From positions 124,001-188,000 of the forward strand of contig CAWEYT010000009.1 of NCBI GenBank assembly GCA_963813375.1: DNA of 64,000 nt, given 5' to 3'. The translations under genes and the position numbers were made by a program. Positions 31,581 through 40,260 of this stretch are shown piece after piece. Position 1 is the stretch's first letter; the number at the start of each line of letters is the position of its first letter. The notes below the pieces were generated by a model. It had not been told where the DNA came from. It was given only the letters and a program-made list of their open reading frames with translations, and searched no databases. This DNA is from DASTFY01 sp963813375. GTDB taxonomy: Bacteria; Actinomycetota; Acidimicrobiia; Acidimicrobiales; Ilumatobacteraceae.

Positions 31581-33043
31581 CAGCCCGCTCCCGCCAGCAG
31601 GGAAGCCTGCTCGACAGGGACCTCGACCATGACCGGGCTGGTGCCGATGCCCGTGCCACCGCCGGCCGTCGTCGTGGTCGCGCCGAGGAGGCTCCCGGCT
31701 CCGGCCGCCCACTCGGCCTCGACCGCGCCGTCCGTGGCCCAGGCCACGACCGTCGCCTTGTCACCCTGCTGCGCGACGAACCCGAGGAGACCGTCGCTGT
31801 CGAGGGGCTGCAGCGTGGCTCCGTTGCTCACCCGCACCAGCTCGGCGAAGGCCCCGGCCACGCCACGCGGCGTGCCGTCCGGCTCCAGCAGGCCGAAGCG
31901 CTTCTCCTCACCGCCGGTGCCGTTCGGGTCCGCGGCCAGCGGCAACCAGAGCACCCGCCCCGCGCCGTAGGCCAGCAGCTGCGAGACGGTCTTCGTGACC
32001 TCCTCGGTCAGCACCTCCTCGGACTTGGCCTCGTCCACGTCGAACAGGCCGACCTCCCACGCCTCGATCGGCATGTCGGCCGGGATGCGCGACCGGAGGA
32101 ACTCCATCAGGAGGGGTGCCGCGTCCCACCGCTCGTAGAAGTGCATCTGCAACCGGTCGATGACGCCGTCCTCGGCCAGTCCCAGGGTGGTCTCGATGAC
32201 CTCGTTGTTGTACTGCCACTTCTCCGTGGCGATCAGCGCCTGCAGCTCGTCCATCGTCGTGAGCGCCGGGTAATCACGCGTGCGGGAGGTGTGGCGGCGG
32301 GCGTAGTAGCGCTGGTAGGCCTCGAGGGCCTCGTCGTCCTTCCCCTGCGCCATCAGGTCGAGCACGATCCCCGTGCCCATCGTCGGGCTCGACAGGCCCG
32401 AGTCGAGGATGACGGCGTCCGGCTGGGCGGCCCGGATCACGCCTGCGGCGTGCTCGACCAACTCCCCGTACTCGGCCGGCGTGCCCGCCCACTGCGCGGT
32501 GTTGTTGATCTCGTTCTCGATGGCCCACTCGGTCACGCCGCGCGCTCCGTAGCGCTCGACCAGGGCCCGCAGGAACTCGTCGTACTGGTCCATCTCGGTG
32601 GGCGTCACGGACGCCGTCTTGCCCTTGGCGCCCCGCGCCTCGCCCACCTGGCCGCCGGTGGCCCAGCACGAGCCGACCCGCACCTTCAGCATGAGCTCGT
32701 GACCGACCGACTCGGCCTGATCGGCCACCGTGTCCAACTCGGACCAGTCGTAGGAGCCCGGCTGCGGCGAGACATCGCACAGGACCGCCTCGTAGAACGT
32801 GCCGCTGCCCCCGCCCAGCTCGGTCAGCCACGGCTGGTAGCGGTCGAAGGCCACGCGGGCGTACTTCACGCCCACCGGGAACTCGGTGACGGGCGGATGG
32901 GTGGGCTCGGGGAGGACCACGCTGGGCACCGGCGTCGGAGGCGCGCTGGAGCCGCTCTCCCCATCGCCGGCCGAACACGCTGCCACCAGTCCGATGGTCA
33001 GTGCGGCGGTCACCAGCGGGCGGACAAACCCTGGACCCGACAC
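31580..33043 (-). CDS. secreted lipoprotein with glycoside-hydrolase-like (beta/alpha)8 barrel
   Basis: About 487 residues from GTG 33043. A lipoprotein signal peptide ends in the lipobox LVAAC, followed by a Ser/Pro-rich spacer. The body looks like a clan-A glycosidase barrel: EWAIENEINNTAQW would supply the acid/base glutamate after the fourth strand, LQMHFYERWDAAP follows, and IEAWEVGLFD would supply the nucleophile. A C-terminal beta-rich part (VAQQGDKATVVAWATDG) follows. It is probably attached to the outer face of the membrane and trims or modifies the polysaccharide made by this locus. The start choice is based on the signal peptide; a GTG at 33100 also exists. Confidence 0.72.
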   Translation of the reverse strand: MSGPGFVRPLVTAALTIGLVAACSAGDGESGSSAPPTPVPSVVLPEPTHPPVTEFPVGVKYARVAFDRYQPWLTELGGGSGTFYEAVLCDVSPQPGSYDWSELDTVADQAESVGHELMLKVRVGSCWATGGQVGEARGAKGKTASVTPTEMDQYDEFLRALVERYGARGVTEWAIENEINNTAQWAGTPAEYGELVEHAAGVIRAAQPDAVILDSGLSSPTMGTGIVLDLMAQGKDDEALEAYQRYYARRHTSRTRDYPALTTMDELQALIATEKWQYNNEVIETTLGLAEDGVIDRLQMHFYERWDAAPLLMEFLRSRIPADMPIEAWEVGLFDVDEAKSEEVLTEEVTKTVSQLLAYGAGRVLWLPLAADPNGTGGEEKRFGLLEPDGTPRGVAGAFAELVRVSNGATLQPLDSDGLLGFVAQQGDKATVVAWATDGAVEAEWAAGAGSLLGATTTTAGGGTGIGTSPVMVEVPVEQASLLAGAG

Positions 33044-33133
33044 GTTTCGAACGCTATCCCCTGCCGAATTCGGGCTACAGAGCGGGATCAGCGGTGACAC
33101 CGGAGAGTGGCGAAAGCCCTCCTGGTCCGCCCA

Positions 33134-34054
33134 CTAGGCGTAGCCATAGCGCCGCAACGTGTCACGCTGCACCTGCTCGATCGTGGTCAGCGCACTGGCA
33201 TCGAGCTGGGTCCTCCACGACTCGTTGTGGTCAGGGAACGAGAGCCGGCGCAGCTCGGCCAGCCAGTCGGCGTTCGCGGGCAGCCCGGCCCGGCCGGCGA
33301 TCTCCGCCAGGCGGCCGACCGGGTCGGCGACGAACTCCTCGTAGCGGAGGTCGATCAGCTGCCCGTCCGGGATGGAGCGCACGCCCCGCTCGAGGGCCTG
33401 CACCTCCTCCACCCAGTGCCGGGCAGCCAGCTCCCAGGGGTCGCCGCCGGCGGCCTCCCACTGGTCGGTCGTCGAGCCGTACCAGAACACCCAGAACCCC
33501 GGCCACCAGTTCACCTTGCGGAGCGACGGCGCGACGGCCCGACCGTCGCGGGTCAGCTGCACGAACGTCGCGTCCGGGAAGGCCTCCACGAGCAGCGGGA
33601 GCCGGAGGTTGTTGGCGATCCGCTTGCACAGCACGCGCTGGCCCCCGCCGTATCGCCGCAACCGGGCGAAGGAGGAGCGGAGCTCGGCGACGGCGGCTGC
33701 GTGCGGCAGGTCGGGCGGCACCGGCGCCTCCGGGATGCCGCAGCGGGTGAAGAGCGACTCGCCCTCCGTCGGCATCGGCAGCAGCTTGTGGGCCAGCGGG
33801 CGGCGCCCGTTGTAGACGTAGGCGTTCCCGTTCTCGCCGCCGAACCAGACGGTGCGGCGGGCCGCGGGCAGCGCCGCCGGCAGCCGGTTCAGCGCCGAGA
33901 CCGCCGACCAACGAGGCAGCCGCTCGTTGTAGTTCGAGATGTAGCCGAGGCCTTCGTGGAGGGCCAGGCTCTTGTAGAGGAGGCTGGTGCCCGAACGCGG
34001 TGCGCCGATCAGGAAGACCGGGGCCGCGCTCGCCTCACCCGTGCGACGGCTCAT
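33134..34054 (-). CDS. sulfotransferase-family protein 3
   Basis: 306 residues. The PAPS loop VFLIGAPRSGTSLLYKSLAL is at residues 14-33, the 3'-phosphate motif is VQLTRDGRAVAPSLRKV, and a conserved late stretch IDLRYEEFVADPVGRLAEIA is typical of the Sulfotransfer_3 group. Aromatic-rich WWPGFWVFWYG may line the acceptor site. ATG 34054 overlaps the stop of the next upstream sulfotransferase by four bases, so three sulfotransferases (33134-35854) are read in series. The acceptor is unknown but is presumably a sugar of the exopolysaccharide. Confidence 0.86.
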   Translation of the reverse strand: MSRRTGEASAAPVFLIGAPRSGTSLLYKSLALHEGLGYISNYNERLPRWSAVSALNRLPAALPAARRTVWFGGENGNAYVYNGRRPLAHKLLPMPTEGESLFTRCGIPEAPVPPDLPHAAAVAELRSSFARLRRYGGGQRVLCKRIANNLRLPLLVEAFPDATFVQLTRDGRAVAPSLRKVNWWPGFWVFWYGSTTDQWEAAGGDPWELAARHWVEEVQALERGVRSIPDGQLIDLRYEEFVADPVGRLAEIAGRAGLPANADWLAELRRLSFPDHNESWRTQLDASALTTIEQVQRDTLRRYGYA

Positions 34055-34860
34055 GTGTAACCGATGCGTTCGAGGGTGGAGCCGGCCCGCCACCGCAGCA
34101 GCAGCTTCATCAGCGGGTCGTTGGCCCTGCGGCCGCCTCCGACGCGGGACCGGTAGACGGCACCCTCACCGCGCTGCGAGCGCCGCTTGGCCGTGTACGA
34201 GTCGTAGCGCCCCATCACGTCGTGAGGGTGCTCCGTGTGATGCAGCACGGCGTCGTCCCAGGGCTCGCCCACGAAGTCGAGGACCTGGCGCATCTGCTTC
34301 TCGGTGTCGGCCACGAGGTGCTCGTAGCGGATCTCGAGGTAGCGGTCCGGACCGACCTTCGGCGCGAACTCCTCGGCCATGCGGATGTACCGGGGCCACT
34401 TCTCGATGGCCTTGAGCCCGCTCACATACCCCCAGGTGTCCCGGTGGGACCGGGCCACGTCGCGCCCGTCGCGCACGATGTTGATGAACAGCGCGTCCGG
34501 GAAGAGCGTGTCGAGGTAGTCGAGGTGGCCTGCGTAGAGAGGCGTCTTGTCGGCCCAGCGGGTCTTGCCCCGCCGCGCCGCGTACCGGCTCTGGAAGTCG
34601 TCGAACAACGCCGCGATCTGCCCGTGCCAGTACTCCTTCGGGAAGCCGTACAGCTCCATGCGCGGCCAGTTCTCGGCGTCGGTGATCTTCTCCAGGTCGG
34701 CGAGGAAGCGCGTCTCCGGGCCGCAGCTGATGTGCGGGTGGGAGTCGAGGATCAGCCTGAACAGCGTCGTGCCCGAGCGGTGGCAACCGACGACGAAGAT
34801 CGGCGGGCCCGACATCGCCGGAGGGGTGACGGGCTCGGTGCCGGGATCGGGCGCTGACAT
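34051..34860 (-). CDS. sulfotransferase-family protein 4
   Basis: 269 residues. The PAPS loop IFVVGCHRSGTTLFRLILDS is near residue 21, GPETRFLADLEKI is the early region, and KTRWADKTPLYAGHLDYL carries the general-base region seen in tyrosylprotein/carbohydrate sulfotransferases. The 3'-phosphate motif is NIVRDGRDVARSHRDTWG, with late YLEIRYEHLVADTEKQMRQV. The start is ATG 34860 with GAGGA upstream, 13 bases after sulfotransferase 5. No signal peptide or membrane segment is seen, so it works in the cytosol, before export of the repeat unit. Confidence 0.88.
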   Translation of the reverse strand: MSAPDPGTEPVTPPAMSGPPIFVVGCHRSGTTLFRLILDSHPHISCGPETRFLADLEKITDAENWPRMELYGFPKEYWHGQIAALFDDFQSRYAARRGKTRWADKTPLYAGHLDYLDTLFPDALFINIVRDGRDVARSHRDTWGYVSGLKAIEKWPRYIRMAEEFAPKVGPDRYLEIRYEHLVADTEKQMRQVLDFVGEPWDDAVLHHTEHPHDVMGRYDSYTAKRRSQRGEGAVYRSRVGGGRRANDPLMKLLLRWRAGSTLERIGYT

Positions 34861-34873
34861 GACGTGCGGTTCC

Positions 34874-35854
34874 TCAGGAGTGGTCAGGGGAGACGGGGTA
34901 GCCGTAGCGGGCCAGCAGTGGCGCGGTGAGCGCCGAGACCAGCCGGCGGGTGCCGGTCGGGAGCTCGGTCGTCCACGCGTCGTCGAGCCTGACGGTCAAC
35001 GGTCCGGTGCGCATCCGGTCCGCGTTGCCCGCGACCGTGTGGACGGTCGTGGTGCGCACCTGATCGGTCGTGGTGAACGGCACCTCGAGGTGGGACACGC
35101 CGGCGAAGGCCATCACGCGCGCCAGCGTGGCCCGCGGCTCGCTGGCCAGGTCCTCGTAGCGCAGCCGCAGGTAGCGGTTGGATCCGCCCCACAGCCACCC
35201 GGCGGCACCGTTCCAGAGATCCCACTGCAGGGCGCTCTGGGAGGGCGAGAGTCGCAGCATCTCGGTGCGCTCGCCACCATCGGCCAGCGCCTTCGTACGG
35301 CTCCACGAGTAGGCCACCCCGCGGGGGTCGCGCACGACGTGGACGATGCGCAGGTCGATGCCGTCCAGGTGCTGCAGCACATAGCCGAACGACGGAGGCT
35401 TGGACGTGTCGACGATCAGCTCCGCGCCGGTCACGTCCTGGATGCCGCGGTAGACGGCGGTCAGGGCGTCGGGCAGGTCGTGCAGGCGGGACAGCAGCCG
35501 GTCGCCCGTCCACCGCGAAGCCAGCATCAACGGCAGGTGGCGCGTCCGCATGACCCGGGCGTCCTCTGCCACGAGCGCCGCGGGATCGATCGACATCGGA
35601 CTGCCGAACGCCTTCTCGACCACGGGCCCCCAGACAGGACAGGTGCGCACGGGCTCGCCGCAGCCACAGGCCCGGCCTTCGAGCAGGCCCCGCTCCCAGA
35701 GGAACCGGACCTCGCCCGCCGCGAACACCCCGGGCGTCGACCCCAGGATCGTGTTGACGAGTGTGGTCCCGCTGCGGCCGAAGCCGGTGACGAGCAACAC
35801 CCGCGGTCGGTAGTCGGCCCTGCCGTCCGCCGGGCCGGACGAACCGGGTGTCAT
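34874..35854 (-). CDS. sulfotransferase-family protein 5
   Basis: 326 residues. The PAPS loop VLLVTGFGRSGTTLVNTILG is at about residues 18-37, AGEVRFLWERG follows, and three cysteines sit close together (RACGCGEPVRTCPVWG), possibly a metal or structural site. The 3'-phosphate motif is HVVRDPRGVAYSWSRT, with late YLRLRYEDLASEPRATLARV. ATG 35854 overlaps the glycosyltransferase stop by four bases. It is the first of three consecutive sulfotransferase genes. Specificity cannot be told from sequence; the cysteine cluster separates it from its neighbours. Confidence 0.87.
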   Translation of the reverse strand: MTPGSSGPADGRADYRPRVLLVTGFGRSGTTLVNTILGSTPGVFAAGEVRFLWERGLLEGRACGCGEPVRTCPVWGPVVEKAFGSPMSIDPAALVAEDARVMRTRHLPLMLASRWTGDRLLSRLHDLPDALTAVYRGIQDVTGAELIVDTSKPPSFGYVLQHLDGIDLRIVHVVRDPRGVAYSWSRTKALADGGERTEMLRLSPSQSALQWDLWNGAAGWLWGGSNRYLRLRYEDLASEPRATLARVMAFAGVSHLEVPFTTTDQVRTTTVHTVAGNADRMRTGPLTVRLDDAWTTELPTGTRRLVSALTAPLLARYGYPVSPDHS

Positions 35855-37011
35855 CGACGGGCCCGCCGGCGCCCCAGCGAGAGCACGGACGGGCGGGCCC
35901 TGAGCTGGCGGTAGAGGGCATCCGTCTCGACCGCCGCGGTGTCCCACGAGTACGTGTTCCGCACCCGCTCGGACAGGGCCTCGGCGCCGGCCCGCTCCTC
36001 GTCTGCCGGCGCCTGCAGCGCCTCGGTGATGGCCTTGGTCAGCTGGTGGACGTCACCCGCCGGGAAGAGGCGGGCCCCGGGACCGGACGCACCGATGACC
36101 TCGAGATGGGGTGGGATGTCGCTGACCACGACCGGGCAGCCGTAGCTGGCCGCCTCCAGCAGGGTGAGCGGCAGGCCCTCGAGCAGCGACGGGAGCACGA
36201 ACACCGCGGCGTTGGAGTAGAGCTCCTCGAGCACGGTGCCGTACACGTACCCGGCCATGATCACGCGTGGATCCGCCGCCGCCTGCGCTTCGAGGTCGGC
36301 CACGTACTCGTCGGTGTGGCTGGAGCCGCCGGCGAGCACGAGGCGGACATCGCCAGGCACATCGGCGAACGCGGCCAGCAGGTGCTCGGGTGCCTTCTCC
36401 GGCACGAGGCGGCCCACGGCCAGCACGTAGCTGCCCTTGGTGAGCCCCCACCGCTCGGTGATGCCCGCGGCCTCGCGGGGCTCCGCCTCCGGCGTTCCGT
36501 TGGCGATGTACACGGTCTCGCGGTGGTACCGCTCGCGGTATGCCTCCTGCAGCGCCTTCGAGACCACGATCGTGGCGTGGGGCACCCTGGCGCTCAGCCA
36601 CGTGCCGAACCGCAACAGGACGCTGGCCAGGCGGCCCCACTTCGCGCGCTCGCCGTCGAGGCCGTGGATCGTCTGCACCACCCGCGCCCGCGTGAGCAGC
36701 CGCACGATGGGTGAGAACAGGCCGGGACCGACGGCGTGGAAGTGGACGATGTCGAACCCGCGGCCGAGGGTCCCGACCGTCGAGGTGGCGCTGGCCACGA
36801 TCGACTCGAGGTGCTTGGAGTCCACCGTCCGTACGTGCACGAGCTCCATGCCGCGGTACGAGGTCGGCTCGTCGTCGCTGTACCCGTGCCGGCAGAACAC
36901 CACGACCTCGTGGCCCTGCTCCGCCAGGCGCGCGCCGAGCTCCTCGACGTGCCGCTCGACACCGCCGAAGCTGGCTGGGACGCCCCGCTGACCGATCATC
37001 GCAATCTTCAA
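35851..37011 (-). CDS. GT4-family glycosyltransferase
   Basis: 386 residues, a GT-B retaining glycosyltransferase. The N-terminal motif IGQRGVPASFGGVERHVEEL is that of the rhamnosyl/WsaF-like GT4 proteins. The C-terminal nucleotide-sugar site has AVGRLVPEKAPEHLL, LVLAGGSSHTDEY, and the EX7E-type FVLPSLLEGLPLTLLEAASYGCPVV. It adds one sugar to the lipid-linked repeat unit on the cytoplasmic side. The start is an unusual TTG at 37011, two bases after the upstream stop, with GGGAG seven bases before it; no ATG or GTG fits the conserved N-terminus. Confidence 0.9.
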   Translation of the reverse strand: MKIAMIGQRGVPASFGGVERHVEELGARLAEQGHEVVVFCRHGYSDDEPTSYRGMELVHVRTVDSKHLESIVASATSTVGTLGRGFDIVHFHAVGPGLFSPIVRLLTRARVVQTIHGLDGERAKWGRLASVLLRFGTWLSARVPHATIVVSKALQEAYRERYHRETVYIANGTPEAEPREAAGITERWGLTKGSYVLAVGRLVPEKAPEHLLAAFADVPGDVRLVLAGGSSHTDEYVADLEAQAAADPRVIMAGYVYGTVLEELYSNAAVFVLPSLLEGLPLTLLEAASYGCPVVVSDIPPHLEVIGASGPGARLFPAGDVHQLTKAITEALQAPADEERAGAEALSERVRNTYSWDTAAVETDALYRQLRARPSVLSLGRRRARR

Positions 37012-37012
37012 C

Positions 37013-38245
37013 TCAGGCTCCCTTCGCGCCGATCCGGCGATAGAGCCCGCTCACGTTGTCGAGATGCACTGACGGTGGGAACTCAACCTCGATCTTCCGC
37101 CGTCCAGTTTGCCCCATCACGAAGGCGCGCGTCCGGTCGGCCAGCAGCTCACCCATGGCCGTGGCCAGCGCCTTGTCGTCGCCCGGCCGCACGAGGAGAC
37201 CGTCCTGGCCGGGGTCGATCAGCTCCGGGATCCCGCCGAGGTCGGACCCGATGACCGGCAGGCCGACCGCCAGCGCTTCGAGCACCGCCATCGGCTGGTT
37301 TTCGTACCAGGTGCTCGGCACGACCGCGACGGCTGAACGGCGCAGCAGGTCGTGCAGCTCGGCCTTCGCCAGCCGGCCGTGGAACGTCACGCGGCCCGGT
37401 GCCTCGACCTCGGCCAGCGCTCGGAGCTCGGCGAGTGCCGGCCCGTCTCCGGCGATGTCGAGATGGGAGCCTTCGGGAAGGTGGCCGACGGCGCGGATGG
37501 CGACGTCGATGCCCTTCTCAGCCGAGATGCGCCCCGCGATGACGGCGTGACCGCCGGGCTCCGCCTTGGCTTCGACACCCGAGAGGTCGACGAAGTGGCG
37601 GATGACGTGCATGCGGTCCGGGTAGACCCGGCCGCGCTCCATCTGCCCTGCGAGGAAGCGGCTCGGGCAGATGAACGCGTCGACGTGGCGGTACGACCGG
37701 GCGAGGGTGTGGACGGACAGGTCCGCGGCCATCGTGGCGCTGGCCAGGAACGACCCGTTCCGGCAGCGCCTCACGGGTGCGTTCCAGAACTTGCCACCGA
37801 CGCAGGCCGTGCACGGTTCACCGTGATCGAGCAACTGGTATGTCGGGCACACCAGCTTGTAGTCGTGGAGCGTCAGGACCACGGGCACGTCCGCGGCGTG
37901 CAGCGGCGCCAGGATGGACGGCGAGAGCTGGTGGTACACGTTGTGCAGGTGGGCGACGTCGGGCCGGAAGCGCTCGATGGCCTCGGCCATCCCCCGTTGC
38001 GCCTCACGGCACCAGATCATCCGGCCGACCATCCTCGCCCGCTCGACGACACCCGAGGGCGGGTTGTCGAACTCGACGAAGGAGGGAAAGGTGTCAGCCA
38101 GTTCGACGTGGGTGTTCTGGGGGTGGTCCATCCCCCAGTACCCGACGGTGTGGCCGGCCCGTTCCTGGAGCGCGGCGAGATCCTCCATGTACCCCTCCGC
38201 TCCGCCCTTGCGGAAGAGGAACTTGTTCACGTGGAGGATGCGCAT
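37013..38245 (-). CDS. GT4-family glycosyltransferase with cysteine insert
   Basis: 410 residues, GT-B fold. It opens with MRILHVNKFLFRKGGAEGYM; the acceptor half has PVVLTLHDYKLVCPTYQLL and a cysteine insert (PCTACVGG, then RRCRNGS). The donor half has VIAGRISAEKGIDVAIRAVG, LDIAGDGPALAELRAL and VVPSTWYENQPMAVLEALAVG. The start is ATG 38245 with GAGG upstream. It follows cysQ by 15 bases and precedes the second GT4 by two, so it heads the glycosyl part of the polysaccharide operon. Confidence 0.9.
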   Translation of the reverse strand: MRILHVNKFLFRKGGAEGYMEDLAALQERAGHTVGYWGMDHPQNTHVELADTFPSFVEFDNPPSGVVERARMVGRMIWCREAQRGMAEAIERFRPDVAHLHNVYHQLSPSILAPLHAADVPVVLTLHDYKLVCPTYQLLDHGEPCTACVGGKFWNAPVRRCRNGSFLASATMAADLSVHTLARSYRHVDAFICPSRFLAGQMERGRVYPDRMHVIRHFVDLSGVEAKAEPGGHAVIAGRISAEKGIDVAIRAVGHLPEGSHLDIAGDGPALAELRALAEVEAPGRVTFHGRLAKAELHDLLRRSAVAVVPSTWYENQPMAVLEALAVGLPVIGSDLGGIPELIDPGQDGLLVRPGDDKALATAMGELLADRTRAFVMGQTGRRKIEVEFPPSVHLDNVSGLYRRIGAKGA

Positions 38246-38260
38246 GGTGCCTCGCGCCGG

Positions 38261-39025
38261 CTAGCCGTCCGCGTCGATCCCGCCGACCGCCACGACGGCG
38301 GCCAGCACGGGCTCGGCCAGCTCGGGCCGACAGATCAGGAGATCCGGCAGCCACGGCCGAGGCTGGTTGTATCGGAGAGCAGAACCGTCGGCGCGGGAGG
38401 TGTGGAGCCCGGCGGCGGCACACACGGCGACGGGTGCGGCCGAGTCCCACTCGTACTGCCCACCCCCGTGCAGGTAGACGTCGGACTCGCCGAGCAGGAC
38501 GCTCGTGGCCTTCGCTCCCGCCGAGCCCATCGGGACCAGCTCGGCACCGAGCAGCTCGGCGACGGCCGCGGTCACCTCGGGCGGCCTGGTCCGGCTCACG
38601 ACCAGGCGAGGCGGTGCGTCGAGGGCCGGCGGCAGGGTGGCGGCGGGGTGCGACACCAGCGTGCGACCCAGACCAGGCAGGGCCACGGCACCGGCGACGA
38701 GCCGGCCCTCGACCCAGAGGGCGACGTGCACGGCCCAATCGACGCGCGGGACCTCGCCGAACTCACGCGTGCCGTCCAGCGGGTCGATGATCCAAACACG
38801 CTCCGCGGCCAGGCGCGCCGGGCTGTCGGCACTCTCCTCGGACAGCACCGCATCGTCCGGTCGCTCGGCGGCCAACCGCTCGAGCAGCAGCTCGTTGGAC
38901 TGGTGATCGCCCGCCTTGCGCAGGTCGTCACCCGTCAGCTCCGACACGCGCAGCGCGAGGAGCAGGTCTCCCGCCTCGCTGGCCAGGCGTGCCGCGAGGG
39001 CGGTATCGGCGGCAAACGCACTCAC
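38261..39025 (-). CDS. cysQ: 3'(2'),5'-bisphosphate nucleotidase CysQ (PAP phosphatase)
   Basis: About 254 residues of the inositol-monophosphatase superfamily. The metal site motifs are present: GDHQSNELLLERLA, LSEESADS, IIDPLDGTREF, and the C-terminal EWDSAAPVAVCAAAG. The enzyme splits 3'-phosphoadenosine 5'-phosphate, the inhibitory by-product of every sulfotransferase, to AMP and phosphate. Its place at the head of a locus with five sulfotransferases fits that job exactly. GTG 39025 (MSAFAADTALAARL) is the family-like start; ATG 39058 would add eleven residues. Confidence 0.88.
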   Translation of the reverse strand: MSAFAADTALAARLASEAGDLLLALRVSELTGDDLRKAGDHQSNELLLERLAAERPDDAVLSEESADSPARLAAERVWIIDPLDGTREFGEVPRVDWAVHVALWVEGRLVAGAVALPGLGRTLVSHPAATLPPALDAPPRLVVSRTRPPEVTAAVAELLGAELVPMGSAGAKATSVLLGESDVYLHGGGQYEWDSAAPVAVCAAAGLHTSRADGSALRYNQPRPWLPDLLICRPELAEPVLAAVVAVGGIDADG

Positions 39026-39144
39026 AGTGAGGTGACGGTAGCCCTGCGCAGGGGGCATCCATCAGCCAAGCACGGGGCCGGCGTGCTCCGGGCCCGACGG
39101 GCTGTCCCAGGTCAGCGGGCAGCGCGCCGTCGCCCACCGACTGT

Positions 39145-39177
39145 GGTGAGCGGCTGGCCGGCACGGCCCCGCTCACC
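39145..39177 (-). terminator. long two-part hairpin after glnB
   Basis: The arms GGTGAGCGG and CCGCTCACC pair perfectly (nine pairs) and enclose a further GGCCG/CGGCC stem with a GCA loop. It lies six bases after the glnB stop and 120 before cysQ, with no T-run. It should separate the PII operon from the polysaccharide operon. Confidence 0.6.
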
Positions 39178-39182
39178 GTCGC

Positions 39183-39524
39183 TCAGAGCGCGTCCGCTCC
39201 CCGCTCACCCGTGCGGATCCGGGTGACCGCGGCCACGTCGACGACCCAGATCTTGCCGTCACCGATCTTGCCCGTGCTGGCCGCCGAGGCGATGGTCTCC
39301 ACGACCTTGTCGCTCTCGGCCGCGTCGCAGACGATCTCGAGCTTCACCTTGGGAAGGAAGTCGATCGTGTACTCGGCGCCGCGGTACGTCTCGGTCTTGC
39401 CGCCCTGGCGTCCAAAGCCCTTCACCTCGGTGACGGTCATGCCCAGCACGCCGGCGTCGCGCAGCGCGGACTTCACGTCGTCGAGCTTGTAGGGCTTGAT
39501 GATGGCGGTCACGAGGTGCAGCAC
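39183..39524 (-). CDS. glnB: nitrogen regulatory protein PII
   Basis: 113 residues, the PII trimer signal protein that reads 2-oxoglutarate, ATP/ADP and nitrogen status. It has VTAIIKPYKLDDVKSALRDA at the N-terminus, the T-loop TETYRGAEYTIDFLPK with the modifiable tyrosine in RGAEY, the B-loop TGKIGDGKIWV, and C-terminal RIRTGERGADAL. The start is GTG 39524 with GGAGAT upstream. It follows the winged-helix regulator gene by 43 bases. The usual partner amtB and the modifying enzyme glnD are not in the window. Confidence 0.94.
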   Translation of the reverse strand: MLHLVTAIIKPYKLDDVKSALRDAGVLGMTVTEVKGFGRQGGKTETYRGAEYTIDFLPKVKLEIVCDAAESDKVVETIASAASTGKIGDGKIWVVDVAAVTRIRTGERGADAL

Positions 39525-39567
39525 CGTCGATCTCCTTGTTGCTCCAGCAGGGTTGCTTCGAGGTCGG

Positions 39568-40131
39568 TCAGGGTCCGTTGTCCTTGTGGGGCGCGGATCC
39601 CTGGAGGGGACCGCCGCCGGGCACGACGGCGGAGGTTGGCTCGGGGCGCACCGCTTCGAGCAGATAGCCCCTCGACCGCACGGTCCGGATGGCCAGCTCG
39701 ACGCCGGCCAACCGGCGACGGAGCCGGAGGACGTGCACGTCCAGCGCGTTGCGTCCGGGTACGCCGTCGGGCCAGCCCGCCCGGGTCAGGGCGTCACGGC
39801 TCACCACAGCACCGAGACGATCGATGAGGACCCGGGCGAGCCGGCCCTCCACCGGGGGCAGCGACACCCAGAGGGCTCGGTGTCGCAGCACGCCGTCGTC
39901 GTCGAGCGTGGGGGGATCGCTCCTGATCGACGCGGCCCGGTGGGAGAGGGTCTCCATGCGGGCCCGGGTCTCCGACTGCTCAGCCGTCGCCCAGACCCAG
40001 TCCTCGAGGAGATCGGTGACCTGCGGGGGCGGCGAGGTCTCGTCCACCACCAGCAGGCGGGCGCGGCCCTCGTGCTCCAAGCGCTCTCGCAGCTCTCCCT
40101 CGTGGGGCCAGCGCACGACGGTCACGTCCAC
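39568..40131 (-). CDS. orphan winged-helix regulator (OmpR/PhoB-type C-terminal domain)
   Basis: About 187 residues. The first 75 (VTVVRWPHEGELRERL, ARLLVVDETSPPP) look like a shrunken receiver domain without the phosphorylatable aspartate pocket. The rest is an OmpR-type winged helix: WVSLPPVEGRLARVLIDRLG, VVSRDALTRAGWPDG, LDVHVLRLRRRLAGVELAIRTV, SRGYLLEAV. The setting beside glnB suggests control of nitrogen genes, like the atypical regulator GlnR, but this is inference. The start is probably GTG 40131; the reading frame continues upstream to 40302. Confidence 0.7.
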   Translation of the reverse strand: MDVTVVRWPHEGELRERLEHEGRARLLVVDETSPPPQVTDLLEDWVWATAEQSETRARMETLSHRAASIRSDPPTLDDDGVLRHRALWVSLPPVEGRLARVLIDRLGAVVSRDALTRAGWPDGVPGRNALDVHVLRLRRRLAGVELAIRTVRSRGYLLEAVRPEPTSAVVPGGGPLQGSAPHKDNGP

Positions 40132-40260
40132 GGCGGCGACGGTAGGAAGCAGACGTTTCCCTCGTGTTTCGTCAATGTGAAGGCCGCTTGCGTGCCGACC
40201 GGCGCGACGCAGTGCGCGCCCGGCACGACGGAGTGCGCGTCGCACCTGCTGGCGGGGGTA

